Assembly (NCBI GenBank): GCA_958298945.1
Contig: OY282606.1
Span: 50,109,920 to 50,173,919 of the forward strand
Reading direction: 5' to 3'
DNA: 64,000 bases
Source: Atherix ibis
Taxonomy: Eukaryota > Arthropoda > Insecta > Diptera > Athericidae
In this document: positions 11,629 to 24,803 of the stretch, piece by piece
Layout of the letters: every line of letters starts with the position of its first letter
Position numbering within the stretch: the stretch's first letter is position 1
Position numbers and translations under genes: made by a program
The notes under the pieces: model-generated
Database searches by the model: none
Seen by the model: only the letters and a program-made list of their open reading frames with translations
What the model was told of the DNA's origin: nothing

Positions 11629-12437
11629 CGAGGTCTGTTCAAAAAGTATCGAGAATTTTGAATTTCCGCGGGTTACGTATATTTGATTTTAGATTTTTTG
11701 TGGCGTTATGTTGGTACTAATGTCTCTTACTTATGCTGACAAGTTCGGCCATTTTGAATGTTCGGTTAATTTTTGACAGCTGCTTTGCTTGCACATGTTT
11801 TGGCTCGTCTTCGATTTTTGCCAATTTTTGACCAAAAACAGCATCGCATTAAAATTGCTAAGGAGCTGTTGGACTCTGTCCGCGACGACCCAAATTTGCT
11901 CAAAAGGGTCATAACTGGTGAAGAATCATGGGTTTATAGTTATGACGTGGAAACCAAAGCGCAATGGAAGCTGCCACACGAGCCAAGACCGAAAAAAGCA
12001 GTCGAATGTAAAGGTTTTGCTTACAGTTTTCTTCGATTGCAGGGGCGTGGTGAATCAAGAGTTCCTGTCACAGGGTAGAACGGTCAATAAAGAATACTAC
12101 CTGCAAGTTATGCGCAAGTTGCGTGAAGCAATCGGCCAGAAACTACCGATATATGGAAGAACAAAAATTGTCTTTTGCACCATGATAACGCCCCTGCCCA
12201 CGTATCGTTGCTTGTGCGCAAATATTTGGCCAAAAACAATACACTAATAATGCCGCAGCCACCGTATTCTCCAGACCTGGTGGCTGCCTGTGACTTTTTC
12301 TTGTTCCCGAAACAGATTCTTTGATTCAGGCAGACGAGCCAAAACACGTGCAAGCAAAGCAGCTGTCAAAAATGAACTGAACATTCAAAATGGCCGAACT
12401 TGTCGGCATAAGTGAGAGACATAAGTACCAACATAAT
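11629..12437 (+). mobile_element. Long-inverted-repeat mariner derivative V1, right end truncated
   Basis: The left end, CGAGGTCTGTTCAAAAAGTA after TA (11627-11628), is the 5' end of a DD34D mariner family whose fuller copy is at 30962-32132. The right side (12313-12437) is not the family's 3' end but a reverse complement of the same 5' untranslated region. The transposase core between them lacks its N-terminal part. The outermost part of the right arm is missing, and unrelated AT-rich DNA begins near 12438. Both internal junctions are the same as in the copy at 35390-36347. Confidence 0.85.
11816..12312 (+). pseudogene. Partial DD34D mariner transposase core
   Basis: The reading frame joins the 5' region directly to the middle of the transposase (DQKQHRIKIAKELLDSVRDD), so the DNA-binding N-terminus is missing. 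The first catalytic Asp is replaced in context by Glu (ITGEESWVYSYD). Frameshifts lie near 12000 and 12160. The second site (HHDNAPAH) and the third (ACDFFLFPK) can be read in shifted frames. The sequence stops at the junction to the inverted arm. Confidence 0.75.
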
Positions 12438-14159
12438 GAGTTATTATATTAAATTCGCTTGGTTGATTGGCAACAACGAATCTTTCTATAACTTTTTCTA
12501 TTTCTCAGGTGTCTGTAATACCTTTGAGTAATTTCCAACATTTTTGTTTGCGGAAACGGAAAGTCTTTCACAATAAAATTCTCTTAGATTATATTTTAAG
12601 AAACCTTAAAATTTCAAACGTGGGATTCAAAATATTTCTTGTAATCAGAAATTATTGTAAATAAATAATTACATAGACTGAAGGAATTTCGTAGTTCGTA
12701 CGTGATATCTTCCCACCTGTAAGTGGAAAATCTCTGTTGCGGAATATGAATTTGTAAACATTAATGATTTTAGAATAAAATCACTTTGCTAACCCATTAA
12801 AAAAATATCAAATTTATTATTCACTAAGATTTAATTATTTCATTCATTTTCCTAATGGTCGTTGCCATTTGTTTTTTGCAAATATTTTTTCAGAGGTTAT
12901 TTTTCACATTTTAAATTTATCATATTAATCGTACTCTTCCTTAAATTGCAAATACAAAAACACATACCATATGTTAATCAATATTCGATAAAACTAAGTA
13001 TTTGTTGTAAAAAAACAGATTAGTAAATTTGATATAAATGTTTATAACCAAAAAGATGCGGAAATATCGATTATCAAATTTAATTTTTTTAAGGAGCTTG
13101 TGTTTTCATACAAATATTGACTATTAAACAGCAATTAATTTTCAAAGATCACCAAAACATTACCTCATCATATAATATATTTTGTAAAAGGTATTGAAAT
13201 TTTTTTTCTTATAAACTCTTTATAATTTAAGTTCCTACGTGATCACACTAAATATATGATTTTATGCAATGAATATTTACTTTTTTTTCCCCAAAAGTTT
13301 GCAAAATATATTAAAACATTTAAAAAATGATTTACAAATTCAATGACTTTACACAAAAATGTCTAATTTAAGACAACAAAAGGTAGTAAAAATAAAATCG
13401 AACACTTTTTTTCATTTCTTGTAAATGTACGAATCCGACTACGTTTTGGATTATTTAGTTTCAACTTTCTTTCCGTAATTCTTGCAAAAATAATGACTAT
13501 GATTAATGACATCAGCTATCATGATTGTCATATTATTGGTTATGGAATCTCTCAATCACAATCGAAATGTTTTATATGTTATAAGGAGTATTCGAATGAA
13601 TTATGAAGGCAGTTTTATAATTTTTATGATTGCGCACACCATTCTTCTCAACAATAGCAAAAAGCACAGGACATGAGCAAAGAAGCTATGGAATTATTAT
13701 ATTATCAGGATAATACTTCATATAATTTAGAATTCTTAAGGAAGTGCTTTAAGGTATTGTGAATTTAAGAGAATTCTAGGATATATTATCATTCATATAA
13801 GCAATAAATTCATAAAATTTGTAGAAATCAAAGAAAATAAGTTTTTAACACAGAGAAGTAATGTGTATTTAGAGATGGTAAAATGTCATCTGTTCCGAAT
13901 AAATGAATCTCGATTGCTGAAATACATTGTATCTAATTATAAAGTTAGATTCTCTTAATAATTTTCGTCTCATTTTAATATAAATTAAAATAATACTATT
14001 TTATAGCCTTTAGTTAAGGCATTTTTAACATTAATGTTCATTTTAAACAGGTTGCTAAATAAACGCGAAATCATCAGTCAGAATGTAGCTTTTGGCAAGC
14101 ATCGTTTTTAGATAGCACAACGGGCTATTGGGACGTGCGTATTGACGATATAAATTTTG
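12438..14159. other. Intergenic AT-rich DNA
   Basis: No gene, transposon or structured RNA recognised. Mostly A/T with short homopolymer runs. Confidence 0.45.
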
Positions 14160-14950
14160 ACAACTTTGAGACTAAACCAGATTATGTGCAATTTTGAGAC
14201 TAAACCAGATTATATTCGCTTAAGCACGTTAAAATGGACGTTGTGTACTAAGCTTGTATTTCGGAAAGAGATGTGGTAGACTTTATGTTTAATTTAGAAC
14301 ACTACTTCATACGACTTCGGCGCTAAGTCCAGCAGTCTGGAATTGTTTATTTCGGAAGCTTGCTTTAGAAAACATGACTGGACACCGGGCTTTTGGGCCG
14401 TGTACGTTGATATCTATTTTGATAACCTTGATATGCAATCAGGGATATATGTAATTGTTTACTTAAGCAAAATTAAATGTATGTTCTGGTGGAGGTTAGA
14501 TGTGGTAGACCTGTTTATGTTTGCAATAGCAAACAACGGGCCACGTGATTTTCAGACCGTTGACGATGTGAAGGCTCCTTTGTAAGACTTTAGCTGTAAG
14601 TCCGGCAGTCTGGAAGTATTTGTTTTGGAAAAATTGCTTTAGAAATGATGGCGAGTCTTTTGTGAGAAACGTGTAAGTCTTCAGGTTTTTATTTAAAAAA
14701 AAAACTTGTTTAATTTTCTTTATCTATTTATTTTAGCAAATAATAGGGTACGAGATTTTCAGACCGTCAGCGACGATAAGGCCTCTTCATGCGACATCGG
14801 CTCTGAGTTTGACATTCTGGAGGTGGTTATTTTCAAAGAGATACGTTGATCTGTTAGAGTTTGTTTTAGCAAACATAACTGAATGCTGATCTTTTAAGCA
14901 CAAAGCCTCAAAATTGATTTATTTGATACGAATTTAGCGTGGCTGTTATT
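14160..14950. repeat. Degenerate tandem repeats
   Basis: Phrases recur in order: a CAGTCTGGA block at about 14333 and 14606, a CAGACCGT block at about 14553 and 14759 with a trace at 15558, and a TTTTAGCAAACA-like block at about 14520 and 14860. Spacing varies between about 205 and 280 bp. In addition a 21-mer (TTTGAGACTAAACCAGATTAT) is repeated exactly at 14165 and 14193. It is either an old satellite-like array or a decayed repeat, and the mauritiana-type element at 14955 is inserted into it. Confidence 0.55.
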
Positions 14951-14954
14951 GTTA

Positions 14955-15513
14955 CCAGGTGTATAAGCTTAAATCCGCTGTTTGTTAATAGATGGCGTGA
15001 CTGATCGTATTAGGCTACCATGGGCACGCCATACTTTCGTTTTAGGATTTGGACATCTGTCAACATTAAACAGTGTACATTGTCAGCAATTTCGTAGAAC
15101 AACAAACATTTTTCCTTTGGTAATCATATCTAGTTTTGTGCCGGAAAAAGAGCATATGCGGGAATCTCTGCTTTTCTGTTTCAATTTGAAGAAATCGGCT
15201 GCTGAATCGCATCGAATGCTTATGGAGGCCTATGGTGACAGTGCTTTATCGGAAAAATCGTGCCGAGATTGGTTTCGTCGGTTCAAAGACGGCAATTTTG
15301 ACTTGTTGGACAAGAAGCGTGAGAATCGGCCTAGGAAGGTTGAGGACCATCAATTGCAGGCTCTTTTGGACGAAGTCGATACCCAATCGTAAAAAATGCT
15401 CGCGGAGCAATTGGGTGTTACTCAACCAGTCATTTCCATGCGTCTGCGTGCCATGGAGAAGATTGAAACCAAAAATTGACTAAAAAACAGCGGATTTAAG
15501 CGTATACACCTTG
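14955..15513 (+). mobile_element. Mauritiana-type mariner, 559-bp deletion derivative M1
   Basis: Both ends are present: CCAGGTGTATAAGCTTAAAT on the left after TA (14953-14954), and the complement of CAAGGTGTATACGCTTAAAT on the right before TA (15514-15515). Only the 5' leader and N-terminal third of the transposase remain; the rest is deleted, with the right inverted repeat following directly. It looks like a non-autonomous derivative that could have been mobilised in trans. Full-size relatives lie at 21149 and 48057. Confidence 0.9.
15126..15470 (+). pseudogene. N-terminal fragment of mauritiana-type transposase
   Basis: Residues matching the start of Mos1-like transposases: SSFVPEKEHMRESLLFCFNL, then AAESHRMLMEAYGDSAL and WFRRFKDGNFDLLDKK. 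The start codon is ATA instead of ATG. A stop (TAA at 15390-15392) interrupts TQSQKMLAEQL. Homology then runs through the second helix-turn-helix (GVTQPVISMRLRAM) and stops near 15465 at the internal deletion. No catalytic residue is left. Confidence 0.85.
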
Positions 15514-18500
15514 TAGCTTAAGCAAATATATAGCGGATGCGCTCTTTTTAGACCGTTGATGATAATAACGAAATTTCGATAAAACACTTAATTTTCACAC
15601 AGTTGAAAATGCCGATGACCATTTTGTCCATCTTGCCTGATCAACGTGCTACTAATAATGGCTGCTAACTATAAAAGCGCTTAGAGAAGAAGACTACTTT
15701 AATGTTAATAATAATACTCAAGTAAGTTAAGTCAAAGTTTTCATATTGTGTATATTTTGTGACTCAAAATTATTTCTGTCTTTAGAAATAATTTGAATTT
15801 TATAAATAAATTTTGGAATTTGATATATTGTAGATTTCTTTGAATTATATTTTACAATGCTAAATTCAGCCTGATGATATAAGCATACATTTTCTATATC
15901 TTAGGAATTATCATTTATTGACGAATTAGAAATTACTAGATTTTTTCTAAATATATAGTGAAGACATTTCTAATGTTTGGTAAATATTTTTAATGCAGTA
16001 CAGAATTTTTATGCATAATTTTGAATAATGAACAAAATCTTCAAAGTCAAATAATAATCTGTTCTTTATTTTATAAAAAATCTTTAACTTTTTATAATTA
16101 TAATACATATACATAAGTAAGCATAACTTTTTACAGTAGTTAGCGAAATTTCACAATTTTTTGGCGATATTTCTGAACCGGTTGCCAAAAGACAACAACT
16201 AATATAAAAATAAATCAAGATAAATGAAAAACGAAATCCAAAAGCTATTGCCATATTCGCATACATGTAGATAGGTAATAATGATATGACCAATTTGTAC
16301 TATAACTAAAAGATAGGGAATGAAATTTTAATAAAAACTAAAAAAGTGACCTAGAATCTTTTATATACTCGTACCTTTATTTTATGGATTTTGTTTTGAT
16401 AATAAATCGACTAAAATTTAAGTATATTATTTTATAGACAAATATGGAAGTTTCGTTTTGCAATTTGCGTCTCGTTGCAGATAAAATTTTATATATTGTA
16501 TATAAACACAAAGATATACCAAAAACAGGACCATTTCTTGCAGACATAATCGTACAATATTAATCTCGTATTTATATAGAAAATATTCAAATAAATTATT
16601 TGAGAAATACTAATGGATATTTGTTTCTCGATTCGAATGGTTTTCGTACTTGAAGGATGTTAATTTCTACCATAATTGCCGATTATATACAGCAATTTAC
16701 TAAACTGTTGTAATCAGATATTTTCATGGTTGAAAGAATCTAATATTTGGGAATATAACCACAATAACACCAACATTTGCATTAACGTTCGACTTTATAA
16801 ATTCTTCTGCATGGATTTTTTGTTGGGAACTTTGTTCATAATAACTAAAAATATTCATATTAATTATTACTCGAAATAATTTGTTAATGAAAAATCTCAA
16901 TTTCATATCTAGAATTTTTACAATAGTTTTATTGCTCATTGAGAATTTTTTTCAAAATTTTATTCCACTTCTCTAAAATTTTTATATATTCGCGCTATTA
17001 TATTTTATACACATAAGAATACCATATACTTCGATGGTAAGATGACGTAATATTTGAGGTTTGAAATTAATTCAGTTCACGTATAGGAAAACTGAAAAGA
17101 ATGAAGAATATTCTTCTCGTCAGTTAATAACTATTTACGACTATTAAGAAATGTATACGCAAACATGTGTAGATTATTTTACTATATTTGTAACCATATA
17201 CATATGTATGTATGCATATATAAATGAGTCTGTAACTGAAAAAAATATCAAAAATCATAACCTCACATGTGATCACTATAGTATTTCGTAAGCCATCACA
17301 TGCTAAACTTTAATAAAATAAGATTCTTCAACAAAACAAATGGTCAGAGAAGCTATAACCTTTGAAGATGTTTTTTATCATTTTTTTTTTTGTTCGTATA
17401 CACAGTACTTGTTTTTACTTAAACAAATGTTTATTTGGTAATTGAACCTGCTTCGATAATGGCAAATTAAAAATTTTAATTTTAAATACCATTTCGTATT
17501 AATAATGGCAACGAATGGAAAAAGTTTTTAAATTTACTATAGAGTATGTGATCTGTTTACAAATATGATGATAGTTTTTTCAATAATATGTACGTGTATG
17601 AATAGATGTCCGGTCTTTCGGATTAAATATGCAAAGTAGTATTTTTGATAAATATTATTTTAGCCAATTTGGTTTTTATTTTTTTATTTTTCAGACTCAC
17701 CGGTCAATGTCGGTCTTTTTTGTTTCCACTATAATGAGAAATTTGCATAATTTTACATTTTATGAAATAAAAAAACTCGAGAAATTTAGTTTAGAAGTTG
17801 TAAATAAATCCCAGAGATACCAATAATTCTTTTATTGTAATAATATTTGCTTTATACGAGTAATAAATATTTGATGAGGTAGGATATTCTAATAACATGT
17901 AACTTTGCATATGTTTTAATTGGTAAAAAAAAAGGTTTTCTTTTATAGTATTTTCTACAGAAATATAATATTTTAAGTGGCACAAAAAATCAAGCTTTTT
18001 TTAATGATAGTAAAGTTAAACCAGTTTTCTTTAGTTGTATTCAAACTCGAAACCGCTAATTACACCGCCGCAAAAAAATCGAGCCAACAAATATTTGTTA
18101 TTGCAATTAGCATTTTTAGAGGGTAATATTTCTGATGAACATTTCATATTTTTAATTAAGGACAAATAACTATTATGAGAATTCTTCTCAAGAAAAGTTT
18201 GCCTTAATGTATCGTCGTTTTATTGAATCGAACGTAAGAATGAGTGATTTCCAGGTTTGCAAAGTAACTTAACTGATAGAATGCGTTTTAGTAAAAATTT
18301 TATTTTAGAATATTTAAAATTTTGAAATATTTATATATTATTTAGTAAAATCATACCAAATATTATAATTTATTAATCACTTGTATTTCCATCATGGTTT
18401 TTTTTTTAAATGACAATATTAAATTTTTTAAAAACTTATTTACGTATTACCTTAAATTCAAAGAACTTTTTTTTCAAATTATCAATTCGATCTCCGAAAT

Positions 18501-21148
18501 TTTGTACACACTTTAATAATTTTTATAGTTTATAATCATCACTATTTACAAAAAAATATCCTTTATAATATTTAATTTATATTCAATTTAAAGAAAATCA
18601 AATATTTATGAATCAAAATAAATTATTTATTTAATAAATATATTTGGATAAGCAACAAATAAAATATATTAGAAATAAACTAAGTTTAGTAAAGGCATAT
18701 TACAGTGATCGGATATTACTGTATCAAAAGCGACCTCTACAGTAACTGAATATGACACTCTACCCAAGCAAGGCACATAACGAACAACGACGTTTCTATC
18801 TTCGGGATTAATAAATTATCATCTTGATGCCGATAAAAGTCAAGTCGGTATTATATACTGTGTATAGGAACTAGGTAAACAGTTCTTGATGCCAATTTCT
18901 ATTTACGAATATGTTCATATCATGGTAGGCTAAGACAGCTGTTGATAAAGATAACCAACTAATAAGGGATCGCACCTTAGTTTTTGTCATGGTCAGTATT
19001 GGTTTATTTCTAAACCATCGTTTCGACATTCAGCTAACATTCATCTTATCAAATTTAAAGTATTTCGAAGTAATTTACACAAAACGAAATTTTTGGACCA
19101 GAAAGCTGTGTCTAAATTAGCAATTTGTTTCTAATTCACGCTAATCTACACGTATGGTAATCAACAAAAAAATTTCAACTTTCATTTATCTACCATCGCC
19201 ACCATTGTTCAATATTATTTATTTCGTTTTATTATACTAACCATCCTAAGCAATTACGGAATGTAGTGTTGTGTCCATTTTTGAACAGGGCATTCTAGAT
19301 CTCATGATTTTACCAACTTGCTAATGAATATTTGTAAGTGATCTGCATATTAGCACCTCTAGTCCGTTCCAGTTTTCAAAGAAGTTTAATAATAAAAAAA
19401 AATTTCCTATTTATTATTTAATCAACAAATCAAAAAACTCAATACTTCTTTACGTTCTCTTCATTACATTTTTTTATTAGTATATCTTAATAAGTTTCGT
19501 CCATTGCAAAGATGGAATATTTTCAAAATTCATATTATCTGTTAATTTTTTATTGATTAATAGAAAACGATTTTTTAATTTAAAATGTTTGAAGGTTTTT
19601 TTTTTTTTTTATTACGAAAACTAAGTATGAATCAGATAAGCTAGAAAAATTAGGAATAAATCCGAAAAGTTTTTAAATTCAGAACTTAATTGAAAAATAT
19701 CATTAAGATTTAAATATTCTCAAGAAATGAATAATTTTTCAATATAGAATAAATATTCGGTTATAGTAGACAGATATACACAAATTTTTGAATCTATTAT
19801 TTAGTATACAGACCCTAACTGACAAATCCACATTTTGATAATTTTCACATCTGCTTTTTCAATTTAAGTAAAAAAAATTAAAGTTAAATTATTTCTCTTC
19901 CGGTTCCCTTATCTAATAAATTATAAAATTTATAGCCTAAAAGGATAAAAGAGTACATACATTTAATAGCATTTCCAATTTCGCTGTTTGGTGCATTGTT
20001 GAAAACTTTTATGACCATACATTTATGTCCTTTCATAATGTTTACTAAAACAGGCAAATATAAGCCACTACCGCCTATATCATTCCTTGCGTATTTTTGT
20101 GGTGTTATCCAGTAGCCCATCTTGAACTATCGTAGCGTATCTATTTAGTATGGAAGAAGAAAATATACCAACAATATAATGGCTTTGGCTCTCTGAAAAA
20201 TAGAAGAAGAAAAACTATTGTCAAATAAACTAAAATTTTATAAATAAAATAATACGTAAAATTATGAAAATGTGTAGAACATTTATTAAAACTAGGGTAG
20301 CATTAGCCACAGACAATAGGCAGCTGACATTTTCGCACGTAAAAACATATACAATCGGTTCGATTCGCACACTTTCGAAACACGTACGTGTATGTACTCT
20401 CAAATCGGCATTCTACACTAGCAAGTCTGTTCAGTTTTTCGGAGTATAAGGAGGATCCAGTTCTAAAATATTTTTTATGGGTTACAAAAAAATCCTCATT
20501 CAGCAAAAGAAAAATAACCGAAATCGTCAATCTCCATAAAATGAGAATGAAAAAGAAGAGCTACAGTGGACATACTCTAGATTAAGTGGGATAAAACGGA
20601 AAACCAAATGGCGAATACGAAAGAATTTTACGAAACTATGAAGAGCATAACTTCAAATATGCCTAATGGCCATAAACATGGTAAACATATTTGAAGCCTG
20701 AAGGCTGGTGTTTGGTTGTATTGGTTGGTCATCCTGTAGTGTTTCGTTCTCGATAGATACAATATATACAAGCAAATATGTTTGTATATATGTACATATG
20801 TTCGACTTATTTATTTCGAGACAACATATCAAGGACAAACGGCTCACATACACAATAACAAATCTATTTGGCCTCGAAATAAAATGAAAAATTCCTTACG
20901 ACAGAAATTCAAGAGACTGTCTTGATATTAACTTTATTGTTTCAGTTCTTGTCAAAGAAGATTCGCTTAAATTATCGTTTGTGGGTTATTCAAATAGAAC
21001 GGTTAAGAGGAAAGTTGTATCTAACTTTTAGATATATTCGATGGTTTTTTTAAATGCTAATAATTTTCTAAAATAAAAAACTATTCCAACTGTTACGAAA
21101 AGAATTACATTTAGAAAAATTTCTCTCAGCCTAAATAATTTATTAAGA
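15514..21148. other. Intergenic AT-rich DNA, 5.6 kb
   Basis: No transposon or gene recognised. Contains TACTCGTA-type octamers at 16366 and 17855. A trace of the degenerate repeat remains near 15540-15580. Several frames of 60-78 codons look random in composition. Confidence 0.45.
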
Positions 21149-21239
21149 CCTGGTGAATAAGCTTAAATCCGCTGTTTTTTAGTCAAAAAAACTCATGTTT
21201 TTTTTCATAGAAAGCAAAAACAAATTTGTTTAAAGTACT

Positions 21240-22497
21240 TGCCTTCGCTAGCTACACATTTTTCCCATTTCTCAATTTGTGGATACCACGCCAAAAAAAA
21301 TTACTTCTCTTTCGAGGCAAACCACTCATCAAGCCATTTTCGGACGTCTCCGTAAGAATCGAAGTGCTGCTCAGCGAGCGCATGGCCCATCGACGAAAAC
21401 AGGTGGTAGTCGGAAGGGGCCAAGTATGGTGAATAAGCGGGGTGGGGTAGCACTTCCCAGTTGAGTGTGTCCAAGCAGTTTTGGACCATTTTTGACGTGT
21501 GCGAAGGTGCGTTGTCAAAAACTGAGAAATGGAACGTGTGCGAAGGTGCGTTGGTATCCACAAATTGAGAAATGGGAAAAATATGTAGCTAGTGAGCACA
21601 AGTACTTTAAACAAATTTGAAGAAAGCAAAACCAAATTTGTTTAAAGTACTTGCCTTCGCTAGCTACACATTTTTCCCATTTCTCAATTTGTGGATACCA
21701 CGCCAAAAAAAATTACTTCTCTTTCGAGGCAAACCACTCATCAAGCCATTTTTGGACGTCTCCGTTAAAATCGAAGTGCTGCTCAGCGAGCGCATTGCCC
21801 ATCGACGAAAACAGGTGGTAGTCAGAAGGGGCCAAGTATGGTGAATAAGCGGGGTGGGGTAGCACCTCCCAGTTGAGTGTGTCCAAGCAGTTTCGGACCA
21901 TTTTTGACGTGTGCGAAGGTGCGTTGTCGAGGAGGAAAGTCCATGATTTGTCGTTGATGGTAGCGGTGGGCATTGACAGTTTCACCAGGTTTCAACATCT
22001 CATAGTAGACGATACGCTGCTGATCCCACCAAACCCACATCATCGTTTTCCGCTCGATGCGATTTGGTCTTGGGGAAGATGTTTATGGTTGCCCGGAATC
22101 AACCCACGATTTCTTGCGTTTAGGATTGGTGAGCAAGATTTCGCATGTGTTTTGGTGTCGCTTCATCAGCCTATCGTTTAATTCATGCGGCACCCATTTT
22201 CCGATCTTTTCAATCTTCCCCATGGCACGCAGACGCATGGAAATAGCTGGTTGAGTAACACCCAATTGTTCCGCTAGCATTTTTTGCGATTGGGTATTGT
22301 CTTCGTCCAAAACAGCCTGCAATTGATGGTCCTCAACCTTCCTAGGCCCATAAGTCAAAATTACCGTCTTTGAACCGATGAAACCAATCTCGGCCTCCAT
22401 AAATATTCAATGTGATTCGGCAACCGATTTCTTCAAATTGAAACAGAAAAGCAGAGCTTTCCCGCATATGATCTTTTTCTGGCACAAAACTAGACAT
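21240..22497 (-). pseudogene. Mauritiana-type transposase, rearranged
   Basis: Starts at ATG 22497 with the family's MSSFVPEK-like N-terminus. The central part carrying the first catalytic Asp is deleted: CEILLTNPKRKKSWVDSGQP runs across the gap. The C-terminal part with NAPSHTSKMVRNCLDTLNWE and LAPSDYHLFSSMG is present twice as a tandem duplication, in one copy with FDSYGDVRKWLDEW and in the other with FDFNGDVQKWLDEW. The leading His-Asp of the second site is changed (LLDNAPSH, VFDNAPSH). Non-functional. Confidence 0.85.
21553..21699. repeat. 67-bp inverted repeat inside mariner M2
   Basis: Arms 21553-21619 and 21633-21699 are near-perfect reverse complements separated by 13 bases. The left arm is an inverted copy of the element's own 3' coding end, placed between the two tandem copies. 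Confidence 0.85.
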
Positions 22498-22670
22498 GAT
22501 TACCAAAGGAAAAATATATGTTGTTGTATGAAATTGCTGACAATGTGTACTGATTAATGTTGACAGGTGGTGTCAAACTCATAAAAAAAAGTATGGCGTG
22601 CCCATGGTAGGTTAATACGCTCACTCACGCCATCTATGACCAAACAGCGGATTTAAGCTTATACACCTGG

Positions 22671-24803
22671 TAGTTGAAAGATCATTTGTCAGGTAATAAC
22701 TTTTAAGAGAAGTTTTCATTGAAAAGTTGAAAAAAAAAATTAAAATAGGCATTATTTGAAAGGTTTTTGCTGTCAGGTTATATTGATAGATATGTTGACA
22801 ATTTTTATAATAAAATATCTAAATTTTGTCAATTGAAAAATTCTATAAATTCTATTTGAAAGACTGTAAAAAAAAAATGCTTGAAAAGAAAGCGGTATTG
22901 CTCAAAGCATACGTAACAGATACTTTATATGTAAATAATGTAGGAAAATATTATGGAAAACATTTTATTTACATTTATATATTGTACAAAAAAAAATGTC
23001 AATTTGCAACAATATGTTATGTGACAATTTTCAAAAATATGTGCAATATATAAATTTAATTGAGTAAATATAGATCAATTTCCAATATGAGAAGTTTTAT
23101 ATACATTTTCAGCATGTCTGATGATATTTAGAGCATTTAGGAGTAATCTTTCTTTTTTGTAGAGCAATACCGAATATATATCCATTAAATTATTTATTTA
23201 ACTGAGAATCGGCAAGATCTTTTTATCGTTTTAATATATTTTTACAGAATACATTTCCAAAAATTGTATTGAAATATTCCATGTCAAATGTTCATAACCA
23301 TTTATATCAACTCAACATGCAAATTAGTAAAAGCAATTCTGTGTATAATATTATTCGGCTTTAGTTTAACGGCTAATATGGCTATAATTTAAGTTTAACA
23401 AGAACATGCTTGTGCTTTTAGTAAATAATTACAAGGAAATTAATAATTGTTATTATTAAGAATACTTATTAGTTGTCTATAAATATTTGCTTATAAAAGA
23501 AGTAAAATTCAAATGTGCTGACATGTCCTTATTATCCTTATAGTCTTAGTATAGTAAAAATACTTGTTAACATTTAACTTTTGCTAATCGATATCACTAT
23601 CATTTTTTGGATAACATTTATAAAAATTAATCTAAAAGTTACGTATTTTAATTTTTTGTAGTTATAATTTTTTTTTTTTAGAGAGTATCAAAATTTTACG
23701 GTGAGCAATCGCGTTGATATAAAAATATTCATTGTAGGATGTTATCGTCTATGGAATAGTTTTCACCAAATTTGATAGTCGAGTTCAAGTAAATATTTTT
23801 GTACTTTTATACTCTATTGAATACTAGCGTGCTTTTATTATAAAATATCAACTCGCACAGCATTTTATTTACTTAGTCTCCTTCTTATACTACTCTATTT
23901 ATTGTGGTAATTTTTATAAGCAAATTGATCACACATTTTGATGATAAATATTATTATTGGAGGAGACATTTTTATGTGCAAATTGCTAACGAGTACGATT
24001 ATCTTATTCATTCTTAAGTACAGTTTAAGTTACGAGCATTCTTTGAGTTTAGCATCATCGAAAATATTTTATTGCGTTCGTAAAACATAAATTTTTCTAA
24101 GAAGGTACGAGTATACATTCTCGTACCTTCTTAGTATACTGCTTTGGAAAAGAATACATGAGTATAGTGTATTCTCTACCTTAATGTTGTGAGTCTTGGT
24201 TCTTGAAATTGTAATATGGTTAATGGAATGAAAATAATGGGGAAAAACGTGAAACGGTTAGAATAATATCCAAATTCAGTTTCTATTTAGTAGGATGGAA
24301 CGGAACTTTATATGAGGTCCTTTTGAAAACTGTAAAACTTTTATGTTTCCGAATATACCAAAAATGTCAGAAATCTGTTTGTAATCTACGAAGAAGGTCT
24401 ATTAAAAGAAATATTTCAGATGTGCTAATGAAGCGCTTTCGTATACTTTAACACATATTACTATAAGTATTTATACCTTTGAGTATAACTGATAATATAG
24501 GAGATGTACACATACAATTGCCAAATTACCACAAATGTGTTATTTTGAAATATGAAACCGTTTAAAAGGTCAATTGAATGTTATCAAATTTGTACACATT
24601 TTACTTTTTTTTCTTCAACATATAATTTTTTAAGCATGTAAAAATATTGACGGAAAATATTTATAATAGATTTACTATTTCTTCCCTATTTAAGAGAAAA
24701 TGAGTAAACAAATTTAAGATGGAAGGAGTAGGAAAGGAGTAGTAAGAACTGAGAAGAAATATTATGCTTCTTATCGGTAACGAAGCCATTTTATAAAATC
24801 ATA
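22671..24803. other. Intergenic AT-rich DNA
   Basis: No gene recognised. Contains a perfect short hairpin at 24097-24134 and one TACGAGTA octamer at 24106, which lies in that hairpin. Confidence 0.45.
24097..24134. repeat. Perfect 15-bp inverted repeat
   Basis: Arms CTAAGAAGGTACGAG and CTCGTACCTTCTTAG with an 8-base loop. The arms contain TACGAG. Function unknown; it is not part of any recognised transposon. Confidence 0.7.

Larger units (their letters stand above)
21149..22670 (-). mobile_element. Mauritiana-type mariner M2 with internal rearrangement
   Basis: Ends: CCTGGTGAATAAGCTTAAAT on the left and ...AAGCTTATACACCTGG on the right before TA (22671-22672). The left TA is no longer visible. 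At 1522 bp it is longer than the usual 1.3 kb because the 3' coding third is present twice (about 21219-21540 and 21626-21940) with an inverted 67-bp piece between the copies. Confidence 0.9.
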
